A stretch of DNA of 64,000 nucleotides, from positions 682,001 through 746,000 of the forward strand of contig JALIZF010001880.1 in the NCBI GenBank assembly GCA_029948255.1. The letters are read 5' to 3'. The notes beneath the pieces were generated by a model. That model was not told where the DNA came from, did no database searches, and saw only the letters and a program-made list of their open reading frames with translations. This DNA is from Telmatactis stephensoni (taxonomy: Eukaryota > Cnidaria > Anthozoa > Actiniaria > Isophelliidae). Below are positions 34,601 through 44,588 of the stretch, piece by piece; the stretch's first letter is position 1; the number at the start of each line of letters is the position of its first letter. The position numbers were made by a program, and so were the translations under genes.

Positions 34601-35357
34601 TTTTGTTTAATAAAGTTCTATTCTAATAAAGTTCTATGCTATTCTATTCTATCATCGTCTGACTGTGCGTAACCTAAAGGTACCAAACCTTGTGGCCATT
34701 GACTGAAAAAATCAAGACGATCATATACACTTATTTCAAAAATCGTTGTCAAGGTCCAAAGCTTCAAGCGTCAAAGCAAGCCCGAAATGAGTGCTGGTTA
34801 CTTGTGCTGTAATTAATCAATAATGTATTCAAATCAGACTTGTTATCAAATGAATTGAGTGCGTTATACTAACATGGACTTGAAAATGCTCACATTTTGT
34901 AATTAGTTCAATGGAACCGAGTCTGATTTGAATATATTCCAAACAAAACCAGCATTCATTTCGGTCTTGCCTTGACGCTTGTTGTTCTGAGCTGAATCGC
35001 GACAACGTTTATTGTAATAAGTGGATATCATCAACATCATCATCATCATTATCGTCGTCGTCATCACCATCATCATTATCATCCGTCAACAATCATTAGT
35101 ATATGGGAATCTTCCCGGGACTACAATTAAGTCATGTTTTTACCTTCACGTTTAGACGAGAACAGTGTTGAAATAGAGATCGTTGCAGGCTTTACTTTTA
35201 CGGCTTTGATGTTCGAGGAAGCGACCGAACTTGACATTCTGAAATATTTGACATTTGAGAAGAGAACTGCCATGTGATTAGACAGAAATTATGTTTTCTT
35301 TCATTCATTTTCTTCTTCTTTCTTTCTTTCTTCCTTCCTTCCTTCCTTCCTTCTTCT

Positions 35358-35404
<47 letters not shown>

Positions 35405-38400
35405 GTCTTTTTCTTTCTTACTTTTTCTTTCTTTCTTTCTTTCCCCCTTCCTTCTTCCTCCTTTCCTTCCTTCTTCTTTTTTCTTTCTGTCCTTTCTTTC
35501 TTTCTTTCTTTCTTTCTTTCCTTCCTTCCTTTTTCTTGCCTTCCTTCCTGCACTCTATCATATCTTCAGATGAATTTTCAAGTGCATGCAGTCCCATTAT
35601 ATTTATTCAATGCAATTCCAAACTCCAAATTAATATTGTTATTAATCCTACAAAAGTAGCACCACTGACATACCTGACAATACATTGGTAGTTTGCGTTG
35701 TCGGAAGATTTGATTCCAGTAATACTTAAAATCGAATTCTTTTCGGAGGCGATCTCACGAGTGGTAATTACGTGCAAAGGATCACGTGTAACAGGTACCA
35801 CCTTGTTTTTGAACCAATGAAAAGTTGGAGCTTTGAAACCAGCTGGCATGTTAACTGTACATGTTAATATTGTTACACCACCAGGGATTGGATTTTGGTC
35901 TGTTATCGAGAGACTAGGGGACGGGAGAGCTATTTGGAAAAAGAAGTTAGGGTTAGGTTCTTCCTTCCTTCCTTCCTTCCTTCCTTCCTTCCTTCCTTCC
36001 TTCCTTCCTTCCTTCCTTCCTTCCTTCCTTCCTTCCTTCCTTCCTTCCTTCCTGTCTTCCTTCCTTCCTTCCTGTCTTCCTGTCTTCTTTCCATCCTTCC
36101 GTCCTTCCTGTCTTTCTGCCGCTTCTCATATTTCTTAGTGTAGTCTTTCCTTCTGGCACTTCTAGCTTTCGTTCGTTTGTTCGTTCTTTCATTCACTTTT
36201 CCTTTTTATCCCAATATTTTTCTATTCATTCAATCCTTCCTAATTCTTTTCTTTCATACATCCATGCATACACTTATTCACTCATGTTTTGGATCTTTGT
36301 TCGTCATCGTCCACCATCTCCAATTCTCCACTCCCGAAGGGGCTTGATAGCGAGGAACAATACTCCTTAGTTCATTTAAAGACTAAGTGCTGTTATGGCT
36401 GCCGGGACGAGAAGCCCGACGTCCATACCCTTAACCAAATAAGCGTACTTACATTGGATGACTTTCACCTTAAACGATGGGCCGACACCTGCTGCCATTC
36501 CATAAAACCCACGGCATTCATAATACCCATCACTTGTTATACTATCGTTTATATGTATTGGGTTAAAATGCAGTGTAACTCGTAGCTTTTGACCATAATC
36601 TATACATTATAGAAGAAAAAACAAAAACAAAAGCAAAACAACAACAACAGCAATTAACAAAAACAAATGAATATTTAGTACCGTTAACGTAAAGGGAAAG
36701 CAACCTCAACACTAGGCATAACTATGCGAGCTCAAAAATAGCAAAAATGCCAACCTAGCTGCAGTAGCGAGTTGATCAACCCGCCATAGCCAAACCCGTT
36801 GCAGCTTCGACGGGTTGAGAACCTTGCATTTCCTATAACTCCTATACTAATGTATACTGGAAGCTCAACTTGCAATAGTGGGTTACCCGAATCGGGTTCA
36901 CAGTCAACCCGTCCAGTATATACATGTTCATAGTTGTAGCGGGCTCACAGTCAACCCGCCCAGTATATACATGTTCATAGTTGTAGCGGGCTCACAGTCA
37001 ACCAGTCAACCCGTCCAGTATATACATGTTCATAGTTGTAGCGGGCTGACAGTCAACCCGCCCAGTATATACATGTTCATAGTTGTAGCGGGCTCACAGT
37101 CAACCCGCCCAGTATATACATGTTCATAGTTGTAGCGGGCTCACAGTCAACCCGCCCAGCTATATAGTACAGGAAATCCATGGTTCTCAGCCGGTCGTAG
37201 CGGGTTGACTGTGAACCCACTAAAACTGGTTGGTGGCTATACCGGATGAAGTAACGTGCTGTTACCAGTTGAACGCCCAGTACATAGTGCGGGTATCTTT
37301 TTCATATTTGTCGTGTAGCTCTTTTGCTTTTAAGTGAACATGTCCTCAAGGACTACTGTCGTGGACACAGAAAAGAATTCGAATAAAACACACCAGTTCA
37401 GTTTTACTAAGCAAAAACTTTTGTCAATGAACTTGACAAAGGTGCCAACTAAATGGACCACAATTCTCTGCTGGCGTCACCACAGGAATCCCAACAGATA
37501 CAAACTGTTTTCTCTCACAACATAGTTAGCCCTAGTCCTAGGACTACCCTACTTTCGTGTAGACAGCCTCTTAGTTTGGATAGCAACATGTCGCTTTGAA
37601 TCCTTTAATTTCTGATGAGTACATAAGACGTTTTAGTGATGTTTCTTCGCCAATTTTCCCACCAGAATTAAGTGCAAACGTGCTGATATTGCAAGCTGTT
37701 CCGTGCTTTGTACGACGCAAACTCTATATAGATTTTTACCTTCTTTTTCTTCTTTAAAGTAGATCCTTCCACCAGAAGGTCCTTTATCATCAATAACTTC
37801 GAAATCTCCAAGAAGAGAGTCTTTTCTCCTAAACTCAATCTTACTGGGGGTTTTACCAGGAGGAATTTCACTTGCAACACAGGTTATATTTACCTTAATC
37901 AAATAGATAATACTCAGTTAGAAAAGGATGATAGGATACTCCATACAAACATCAAAACAACGGGAAAATGTGAAGTCACTGAAAGAAGGACAGCAGCGAC
38001 CAGGAGCAGCACGCGGTGTGACAAAGTTTGGCGCGCGTGGGCTAGATTCTCCATTTGTTTTTACAAATTTAATTTTCTTGATGTATGGAGCTTTCGCCAG
38101 CCTTCTTTCCTTCCAGTTCCTACCTTCCAGTTCCTTCCTTCCTCCTTCCTTCCTTCCTTCCTTCCTTCCTTCCTTCCTTCCTTCCTTCCTTCCTTCCTTC
38201 CTTCCTTCCTTCCTTCTTACTTTGTGTCTTTCTTTGTGTCTTTCTTTCTTTCGAGGGGAAGGGGGAATCATCTCCTTTTTAAATCTACCTAGTGACACGT
38301 GCACAATGAAAGATTATAATCTTAAAGTGTACCTTCACATCAGCCACAGCGTATACATCCTTTGGGTATGGTGGTACGATGTAAGGAGAAACTGTTGTTC

Positions 38401-39742
38401 AAATATGTAACGAAATATCAGTCTGTCTTGCAAATGATCCCTTTTTCAATTATGCCACGTCTTTTTTGTGAATATTTGAACTTACTCGCGTACAACAAGG
38501 ATTTTCAGTCTCAATATATCAACCTTATGTGATTAGTATGGTTAAAACGAAAAAGACTGCAAAAGAATTGCAGAAAAAAATGCGCACATTATAGATAGAA
38601 TTTGTTACTAAATTTGTAAGCCTTTGGAAACTAGTTGGTGACCCGTTCGCCATTTGTTACTGTTACGTTGTGTGTACGTTCCTGTTGTTGTTGTTGTTGT
38701 TGTTGTTGTGGTTATTTCTGTTGTTTTTGCTACTGCTTCTGTTTGTTGTATTTATGTTACTTCTTCCCTCATTCTTTTCCTTCTTTTCTCTCTATCCCCC
38801 CTCTTTTTTTTTCTTCTTCTTCTTCTTCTGTGCGCTTGTTTTTCTCTGTTTTGTTTTCACTCCATGCTAACTAACAAAGGGTATATAATGAATTTTATTG
38901 TTCATTACAGCGGAAATGTTTTCAAGTTTAGAGGCAAGCTACAGTTGAAGCACTAAACTGAAACGCTGAAAGCAAAATGCACGATAATAATGTACTGAAA
39001 TCGAAAAATATATATAATATCTGAGTGTAGCAGTTATACAAACACAAACATTACACATGCACACGCAAAAACAACAATTAACAACAACAACAACAATGAA
39101 TGAAACTAATTTTAAAATAAAATCGATCAAATATAGGTGTTGTTAGTTTGTATGAACATCATTTTCAAACTAAAATTTGGTTACTTCAACCCAGCTGTGT
39201 TTTTTATCAATTAAATCATCTGATAACAATTTTCTACCTCTAATATGCATCACATACTACAGTTTTGATCATGAAGAATTGTCAAGACTACATTTTTGTT
39301 AAATATTTTCCGATGGTAATCGATTCCTGTATGACTATGGAGATGGTGACTTTTTATTATTTTATTCGGGCATTAATTGTTGTTTTTTGAAAACGATGGA
39401 ATGACCATTTACCACTTTATAACACTTTGTTGATCGTTGTTTCAGTGTGCTTATGTATAAACTACATATCTATATAATTTTTTAAATATATTTTTGCTTT
39501 TTAGAATGCATACCGCTAGTTAGTAATCCATGTACGTATGGTCAGCACAGATCTAAATAGATTTTAATAGCTCTTAAAATCGCCTTGAAACAGAAAAAAC
39601 AGTCCCAGATGGAAACGTTTCAGTGAAATTTAAAAAAACTACGGGGCATCGACTTACCTGCACCAAATACATGGACACCCTGATAGGCACAACCAAAATA
39701 TATCAAAAAGCGTAGGGCATAAGCTGGTGTAAAGTCAGCCAT
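25131..39742 (-). CDS. Adhesion GPCR, gene A (19 exons; exon 14 interrupted)
   Basis: Class B2 (adhesion) receptor. Exons: 39658-39742, 38333-38391, 37740-37893, 36453-36599, 35674-35899, 35144-35238, 33826-34071, 32916-33014, 32399-32505, 30307-30600, 29958-30104, 29521-29805, 29274-29447, 28105-28280 with 29166-29199, 27403-27559, 26384-26529, 26025-26279, 25546-25645, 25131-25252. All junctions are GT-AG, phases match, and the total is 3108 bp (1035 codons plus stop). Order: signal peptide, three Ig-like domains, HormR, GAIN/GPS, 7TM, short tail. Adhesion GPCRs self-cleave at the GPS and signal through a tethered agonist; the ligand is unknown here. An 881-bp transposon splits exon 14 and puts a stop (29116-29118) 16 residues into the element, so the unspliced product would end before TM1. 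It could be a broken allele or a secreted ectodomain. Confidence 0.85.
25697..25822. mobile_element. Palindromic MITE, gene A intron 17
   Basis: GTCTGTACTCTGATAAATGC and the ACAAAATGTGGTGAGAACAA arm pair with CACATTTTGTCGTC ... ATCTATAGTGTG. A related copy lies at 43977-44139 in gene B intron 17. Confidence 0.55.
26025..29199 (-). CDS. Gene A exons 14-17: 7TM domain (exon 14 interrupted)
   Basis: Exon 14 (28105-28280 plus 29166-29199) holds TM1 and TM2 (TIGCAISLFGVLLTILVTMF; TIVLMNICVAIAVVCILVIA). Exon 15 (27403-27559) holds TM3 with FCWMLCEGILLYL. Exon 16 (26384-26529) holds TM4 and TM5 (QTACWLAVDNGLIWAFVAP). Exon 17 (26025-26279) holds TM6 and TM7 (GITWLFGLLAFN; IFNSLQGLMIFIFHCLLNQQ). These are classic family B2 motifs. 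The TTAA element sits between codons LEL and ISTIG; without it the exon is 210 bp, exactly as in gene B. Confidence 0.9.
26698..27110. mobile_element. MITE with three GTCACGTGAC palindromes, gene A intron 15
   Basis: Inverted ends AACTCAACATTTTGG (26699-26713) and the complement (27094-27109). Perfect GTCACGTGAC sites lie at 26738-26747, 26910-26919 and 27060-27069. The gene B counterpart intron is only 121 bp, so this is an insertion in gene A. Confidence 0.65.
28285..29165. mobile_element. 881-bp TTAA-flanked element inside gene A exon 14
   Basis: TIRs GGACGGGGGCCAC (28285-28297) and the complement (29153-29165) are flanked by TTAA at 28281-28284 and 29166-29169. The rest is AT-rich without a transposase, so it is a non-autonomous element. 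TTAA specificity fits piggyBac or Kolobok. Gene B at the homologous point reads GTAACT, so the insertion is specific to gene A. Confidence 0.9.
29274..30600 (-). CDS. Gene A exons 10-13: GAIN domain and GPS
   Basis: Exons 10 (30307-30600), 11 (29958-30104) and 12 (29521-29805) form the GAIN domain (LQKLKSATKTSPEEIQELNS; MRLDRVNQHNE; VFLPAEVFSQDSDHQVVSLV). Exon 13 (29274-29447) is the GPS: CVFWKEGLPSTWLTHGCSLV then TTCECDHLTVFAALMDP. The H-L-T autocleavage site and the four GPS cysteines are present, so self-cleavage is expected. All four exons are phase 0 at both ends. Confidence 0.9.
30653..31480 (+). mobile_element. 3' fragment of a CR1/L2-like LINE, gene A intron 9
   Basis: A 120-codon frame (30662-31024) has the typical C-terminal LINE sequence (RTNIKKFTIVSQGPKLWNSL; CFKTNLYRYLINSMP). 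It is followed by a 3' UTR ending in a GAT microsatellite near 31470. The insertion is antisense to the host gene. Confidence 0.75.
31975..32365. mobile_element. Inverted-repeat element with CCTAAAAGGTAC motifs
   Basis: The left end (GTTCCGGAGGGGGGACTCC ... GGGGATGCTCGTCG) pairs with the right end (CGACAAGCATCCC ... GGAGTCCCCCCCGGGAC). CCTAAAAGGTA occurs five times inside. It lies in gene A intron 9, ending just 33 bp from exon 9. Confidence 0.65.
32399..33014 (-). CDS. Gene A exons 8-9: hormone-receptor (HormR) domain
   Basis: Exon 8 (32916-33014): LPTCPQQFASKVHWSP ... MKPCPGKTIG. Exon 9 (32399-32505): VATRRCVTGLDSKPTWSDPN then LSACTSIEFVNLLGQ. Cys spacing, HWSP, PCPG, TRRC and W.DP.LS.C fit the HRM/HormR domain that precedes GAIN in many adhesion GPCRs. 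This exon pair is the intact counterpart of the exon interrupted in gene B. Confidence 0.85.
32715..32804. repeat. Perfect 35-bp hairpin in gene A intron 8
   Basis: 32715-32749 is exactly complementary to 32770-32804 with a 20-nt loop. The size is in the range of a pre-miRNA or of a tiny palindromic MITE. No mature product can be inferred from sequence alone. Confidence 0.85.
33110..33785. mobile_element. Inverted-repeat element, gene A intron 7
   Basis: CGCGCTGTTACGCGATGCAA pairs with the CAAGTTGCAGGAAGTTACACCG ... TGTAACAGCG end. The interior holds AAAACGCCTT repeats (33385-33560). The right end stops about 40 bp from exon 7. Confidence 0.5.
33826..35238 (-). CDS. Gene A exons 6-7: linker and Ig-like domain 3
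   Basis: Exon 6 (35144-35238) is a Ser/Lys-rich linker (NIKAVKVKPATISISTLF). Exon 7 (33826-34071) carries NSATFSCQVVSGDIGSMKLV and TFTFQCLLVVNDS, another Cys pair. The same 246-bp length and order are kept in gene B (50718-50963). Confidence 0.8.
34735..35015. mobile_element. Inverted-repeat MITE, gene A intron 6
   Basis: AGCGTCAAAGCAAGCCCGAA and ATGAGTGCTGGTT pair with AACCAGCATTCATTTCGGTC and TTGCCTTGACGCTT. A CATCAT/GTCGTC microsatellite follows at 35028-35090. Confidence 0.65.
35318..35570. repeat. (TTTC)n/(CTTC)n tract, gene A intron 5
   Basis: Pyrimidine tetranucleotide repeat on the plus strand, which is GAAA/GGAA on the gene's sense strand. Leu/Phe/Ser-rich or Lys/Glu-rich frames across it are artefacts. 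Confidence 0.95.
35674..35899 (-). CDS. Gene A exon 5: Ig-like domain 2
   Basis: Reads PIPGGVTILTCTVNMPAG, FHWFKNKVVPV and SSDNANYQCIVR: B-strand Cys, C-strand Trp and the D-x-A-x-Y-x-C signature of an Ig fold in one 226-bp exon, ending in phase 2. Confidence 0.85.
35958..36120. repeat. (TTCC)n tract, gene A intron 4
   Basis: About 25 near-perfect TTCC units followed by degenerate ones; GGAA on the gene's sense strand. Confidence 0.95.
36453..38391 (-). CDS. Gene A exons 2-4: Ig-like domain 1
   Basis: Exon 2 (38333-38391) gives SPYIVPPYPKDVYAVADVK. Exon 3 (37740-37893) gives VNITCVASEIPPGKTPSKIE and on to GGRIYFKEEKEG. Exon 4 (36453-36599) gives the F-strand DGYYECRGFYG. Cysteines in VNITC and YYEC are the expected Ig disulfide pair. 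In gene B exons 2 and 3 are a single exon (53416-53622), so gene A has an extra phase-0 intron, which contains a (TTCC)n tract. Confidence 0.8.
36913..37155. repeat. 47-bp minisatellite, gene A intron 3
   Basis: Five units starting at 36913, 36960, 37015, 37062 and 37109 (period 47, one unit expanded by 8 bp), each containing CCAGTATATACATGTTCATA and GTTGTAGCGGGCTCACAGTC. It lies inside a weak inverted repeat (about 36770-37235), so it probably grew inside a MITE. Confidence 0.9.
38098..38250. repeat. (TTCC)n tract, gene A intron 2
   Basis: TTCC repeats in the extra intron that splits the Ig1 exon in gene A. Reads GGAA in sense orientation. Confidence 0.95.
39658..39742 (-). CDS. Gene A exon 1: start and signal peptide
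   Basis: ATG at 39742 gives MADFTPAYALRFLIYFGCAY, a plausible secretory signal, and then QGVHVFGAG before donor GTAAGTC. It ends in phase 1, matching exon 2. 39743-40056 upstream contains no further exon or obvious core promoter. Confidence 0.65.
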
Positions 39743-40056
39743 GTTACCAATGAAAGCCACAACTTAGCGACTTTGACCGGCAACGCAGGAGTCTTAGTTA
39801 CTCGATAACGTGACTTACAAGACTTGATACATTAATATCTTATATGAATATTTATTTATCATGGCATTTATTATAGAAATAGGCACTCCAGGAGTGCTTT
39901 TGTTTACTAGATAAGAATAATAAGTATTATTATAACAATAGTGTTTATTTAGAAACGATAAGTGTTACAGTTTCGCTAATGTGGTCATGTAAGTTAAGAT
40001 GGAGTATTCAAACGGGCAACAAAGTAATGAGAAGCTAGTATACTTTCTGCTATTTC

Positions 40057-40310
40057 TAAAGGCCCAGTAATACGAGCAACAAATTAATATCGTGCAACTT
40101 GTCGCGCAACATTGTTGCGTTGCAAGTTGCAGAGCAAATGTTGCTCGTATTACCACCCGCGCGCAACAAATTTTCTTTCTACTTTTTGCAACAAAGAAAA
40201 TTTGTTGCGCGCGGGGTAGTAATACTAGCAACATTTGCTCTGCAACTTGCAACACAACAATTTTGCGCGAAGTGTTGCACGATTTTGTTGCCCGTATTTC
40301 CAGGCCTTTA
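40057..40310. mobile_element. 254-bp palindromic MITE between genes A and B
   Basis: TAAAGGCCCAGTAATACGAG pairs with the right end (CGTATTTCCAGGCCTTTA). The arms continue through GTTGCAAGTTGCAGAGCAAA and its complement around a centre near 40183. Confidence 0.8.
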
Positions 40311-40739
40311 ATTGTGGTTGAATTTAACTAATATTATAAATAACATTTAGTGTATATAGCTCTTTCTAAAGAGTCAATCCAAGTTGTTTAGAGTGATAGC
40401 ACTTAATCCGTGAAATAGATTTTGTTTCACGGGCTAAGTGCTAGAGTGATTTTCATTTTGACAGTGAAAGAAAAATGACTATTTAGTTTGTAGTAGTTGA
40501 TAAGAAACAAAACTAGAAAACAATGGCTTTAGAGTCTACTACCAACTATTAGACTAGTTTGTCTATTCCTTCATGGGTCAAATGAAAACCACTTTGTCAC
40601 TTTATGGATACATATTAATCTTTAACGAATTGAATATCATTGAGCATCGTGATTCTCTAATCACTTCCTTATATTTTGAGACGACAATATTTTGTAATTG
40701 TGATAATGAAGTCTCAAAATGACCGTGCGAAATTTGATT

Positions 40740-40906
<167 letters not shown>

Positions 40907-41339
40907 CCAAGTTTATCAATCATTCAATTAACTGAAAAAGAAAACATTTAGCTACTTTTTCAAGCAGTATTTATTGCAAAATTAAGATAAACAAAAAAAC
41001 AGAAAAATCTAAAGAAAGACTTGAGCGCGCGCTCGATGGCGTGACGATTACGTCGGAGCGTGCGCTTTTTAAAGGAGAATTTTTCTTTCCTTCAGCTAAA
41101 ACGGATGAGTCTTTCCTTTAATCTTTTTCTCAAAAAATGAATCAGAATCGCGAAAATATTTCATGAATTAAATGCTGAATTCCTTTTTCAGTACCCTCAG
41201 TGACATGCGCAATAACGTCCATTTTGCTTGAGCAACGTTATGTTTCTAGATTGCATGTAACGTAATGGCCGCCATCTTGGATTTCCTCAACTAAACATTT
41301 CTAGTTAGCGTCTGTTGTTTCTTCATCGTCTACTTATTA

Positions 41340-41733
41340 GGCCCTGTTTATATGGCGAAAAGTTGTTCGGTTACCCGAGACAGCCCTCCCCCGGGACAAT
41401 TTTACAGAGCGTTTATATAAAGTTTCGTAAAACCTGGTTCTCTAAGGGTTTTTTTGTTTTCGCCAGAAAATTAGCGTGCGCACGCATACCATGTTTAAGC
41501 TGTCTCGCCTCGGGATGACGAGTTATGTGTTTATGTGAGAAAAAGTTGTCCAACCTCCCACGGTTACTCTACCAGCCGAGACGAGTTATCTCGCCCCTCG
41601 AGTTGTCGCCCAACCGAGACGAGTTAAATTCTTCATGTAAACGTAGGTTGAATTTTTCAAAGAAATATATAAACAATTAGCTCGCCCAGGGAACTCAGGG
41701 GGAGGGCTGTCTATTCGCCAAATAAACAGGGCC
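41340..41733. mobile_element. 394-bp Harbinger-like MITE with TTA target duplication
   Basis: TIRs GGCCCTGTTTAT and the complement, flanked by TTA at 41337-41339 and 41734-41736. A 3-bp TWA target and this TIR style fit PIF/Harbinger. Internal CCGAGACGAGTTATCTCG repeats are inverted. Confidence 0.65.
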
Positions 41734-42171
41734 TTAGAACTGCTCTAGCATTCAGCAGGATTAAATTGCATGAGTAAATGATCATGTCGTTCGCGCGGGC
41801 TTCCTGTGTTTCTACTATTGTCGAAATGCGAGGTTTCTAAGCCATTTCAAGATGGTGTACAATGTGATGTGTTTTATCGCAAGTTTAGATTAAATTTTGG
41901 ACCGTGCAAGACTCTAAATGGCAGAAAAAGCAACAAAAATTGATATATGTGACTCCCTAATAAGGTAACATCTGTCTAAATATGGAATAGATCAAGAACT
42001 CATATCCGTGCGAACGAAATCTTGTTATTCAGGAGATTCAGGTATTGTCATATCAATATATTTAACAATTATTCCACGAAATCGAATCGTACATGAGCTC
42101 ATAGACGACGAGGCGCTCAGCGCCGAGTCGGCTATTAGTCATGGACGACGAGATTGAGTGGAATAATTGTT

Positions 42172-42753
42172 TTATTATATCCACATCCACTGGATTCTGA
42201 GAATAATATAATTTTAATTATTTTCAAGTTTAAAAAATATTAATGGAAAAATAATTGTTAAAGATTACTTCCGGATTTCGAGGACGTGACAAATCGCACA
42301 AAACAGTAATCAAGCATAAAATAGTTTCAAGCAGCTATATTTAACTCAGTTTTGGACATCTCGGTGATATATTTGTCAAATTTATTTGAGCTCTGGAACC
42401 AGTCTACAATAAAAAAGGTCACAAAATGTCTTAAAAAGCGTTTATAAGCTTATTTAGCCGGGATGAGGACTGGTAAATAGCGACATTTTGGGTAAAAATT
42501 TGTATTAATAATGACTGAAAATTTAAAAAAATGTACTTCTTATCATCAAATACTTTCATTCCAAACTTTGTTGCTTTTTTTGATTTTTTTGGAGTTTTGT
42601 TTTCTAGTAAAGATTTTATTTCGTCCTCAGTTCGGCAAAACGCTCCGCCATTTGAATTTTTCTCTACTCACGGGATATGGTCTGATAGCCTAGTAGTAGA
42701 GGAACCAATCAGAGCGCGCGATTGCTCATATCCAGTGGATGTGGATATAATAA
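42172..42753 (-). mobile_element. TIR element carrying a gene fragment (copy 2)
   Basis: Same 20-bp TIRs as 1970-2519 (42172-42191 and 42734-42753), opposite orientation. The adjoining palindromic module lies at 42066-42170. It carries the second copy of the KIAA1958-like fragment. Confidence 0.7.
42290..42651 (-). pseudogene. KIAA1958/DUF3504-like fragment, copy 2
   Basis: On the minus strand from ATG 42651: MAERFAEL, then a +1 frameshift, then residues DEIKSLLENKTPK and KKATKFGMKVFD. The donor GT has become AT. The acceptor TTATTGTAG precedes the second exon (from 42403; DWFQSSNKFDKYITEMSKTE). It is a broken exon-intron-exon remnant whose lesions differ from copy 1, so both derive from a better-preserved parent. 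Confidence 0.5.
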
Positions 42754-42822
42754 AACGGTTTATATAGTACTAAATGATCCATTTGAAATAGTAACTCATC
42801 AGTTTTCACTTTGTCAAACTAG

Positions 42823-44273
42823 TTACATCCATGTGTTCGTCTTTGGTTTTTCCTGTTTGGATTCGTTGTTGTCTTTGACGATAGCTTCGGGTTGAGTGCG
42901 AACTGCTGCAAAATACAGATGAATAATATTTGAGGCCTTAAGCAACCAAGACCATAACGAGGACTACAACAGCATAAGACAATGATCTTATTACAAAATA
43001 CAGTTACAGAGCATATATGCAAAAGAGCAGAGCTGTAAAGATGTCAAGAAATCACCCATATATTCTGTGAAATTACAACGTGAACGGGAACTTCAGGACG
43101 TAAACCAGTTTGATATTTTCCGTTCGGCCAGAACGTCTCTCTTTGGCTGTCGTTAATATTATTATAAATTATATGTTATTAATTATATTTAAGGAATATA
43201 AAACGCGCGCGCATGTCTCTGTACTGTGATATATACACGATGGAAGATGTAGAGCAAGAGAAAAGCAAGCTTAGGAACACGAGGCGTAGCCGAGTGTTTC
43301 TCTTGCTTTTCGAGTGCTCTACATCTTCCAGAGTGTTTTATAAATATATTTTATAAAATACTTGAGATATAACGCGCGCGCTGATTGGCTGGCTACCATG
43401 TTTATATCAGAGGACAGAGACATGGCTCGCTCAAAAAACGCCAGTCGTGTTCCTAAGCTTGCTTTTCTCTTGCTCTACATCTTCCATCGTGTTTATATCA
43501 CAGAACAGAGACATGCGCGCGCGTTTTATATTCCTTAAATAATATTATAGTATAAAACTCGGAGTCTGAATGGCAATTGAAAATTAACAAACAAACAAAA
43601 CAAACAAACAAAACAAAGAATTTCGCTTAAACCCTTTTTGACGTTTCGTCTTCCTGCCGTCATCGTCGTGATTGCTTAAAACAAAGAGTTGGACAATCAA
43701 GGCTATTGGAGAACTCCAGATTTCAATTATGAAACTTTGTTGTCCTCCTTTATTCCTGCTGAGACTCTTCAGTTGTTTTACTAGCACTAATAGAACTATG
43801 TGATGTACATAACTATCATTATATTTTATATAATAATTGGTATATAACGCGCACTCTGATTGGTCGATAATCGTGTGGTATTACAGTACACACGCATATA
43901 TACGTCACTGAATCTTACGCCCGCTCTGATTAGTTGAGATGTTTCGATGAGTATTATATAAAACAAATATATTACATTTTTCCATAGGTCTGTACTCTCA
44001 TAGATGCACAGAAGACGTCAAAATGTGCTGAGAACAACAGTCACGCCACTCAATTTCGTCTCGTGGCATACGTTTTTGTTCTTACCACATTTTGACGTCA
44101 TCTGTGCAACTATTAGAGTACAGACAGCACGGAAAAATGAAATCTATTTGTTAAATAAACTTACAGTCGTTTAAAGATCCTTGTTCATTCTTTTCGCCAT
44201 GAGAACGTCCAGCTCTTCTCGGTAAACCAGTGGAATAAGAACTGCTGAATCTACTTCTAAAAGCATCTCGAAT
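42823..44273 (-). CDS. Gene B exons 17-18: cytoplasmic tail
   Basis: Exon 17 (44165-44273): FRSRFSSSYSTGLPRRAGRS then HGEKNEQGSLND, with donor GTAAGT. Exon 18 (42823-42905): VRTQPEAIVKDNNESKQEKP then KTNTWM and TAA. The tail is shorter than in gene A and has little similarity to it beyond the first residues. Confidence 0.7.
43193..43534. mobile_element. 342-bp TTAA-flanked palindromic MITE, gene B intron 17
   Basis: TTAA at 43189-43192 and 43535-43538, with ends GGAATATAAAACGCGCGCGC and the complement. Arms contain GATGGAAGATGTAGAGCAAG and its complement. A related truncated copy lies at 51833-52040. Confidence 0.8.
43977..44139. mobile_element. Palindromic MITE ending next to gene B exon 17
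   Basis: GGTCTGTACTCTCATAGATG pairs with ATTAGAGTACAGACAGC, and GACGTCAAAATGTG pairs with CACATTTTGACGTC. It lies 26 bp from the exon 17 donor. Confidence 0.7.
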
Positions 44274-44317
44274 CTGAGCAAAAAATACTACACATATTAA
44301 TTATCGTTGTCATGGCT

Positions 44318-44588
44318 CACTGTGAAACAATTGCATCGCGACCAACAACGAATTTCAATTTTCAGTTGGATTTTGGGATATTTCTGATCTGCCAATCATG
44401 TCAAGGGGGCGGAGCTTATGCAAATGCCCCCAAAGGACCTCAAGACGGATAGCAAACGCGGATCGAGGTTGGATCGAGGGCATTTGCGCAAAGCTCCCCC
44501 TTTACATGATTAGCGGTTCAGAAAAACCCAAAATCCAACTGAACGTTTTTCGTTGTCGGTCGCGATACAAGCGTTTTCACAGTAAGCT
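44318..44588. mobile_element. Palindromic MITE, gene B intron 16
   Basis: GTGAAACAATTGCATCGCGA pairs with TCGCGATACAAGCGTTTTCAC, and AGTTGGATTTTGGG pairs with CCCAAAATCCAACT. The centre contains AAGGGGGCGGAGCTTATGC and a mirror copy. Confidence 0.7.

Noticed and set aside
35274..36196. Leu/Phe/Ser-rich and Arg/Lys/Glu-rich frames
   Set aside because: Translations of TTTC and TTCC repeats within introns.
36913..37155. Regular 47-bp direct repeats resembling a CRISPR array
   Set aside because: The units are contiguous with no variable spacers, and the genome is eukaryotic; it is a minisatellite.
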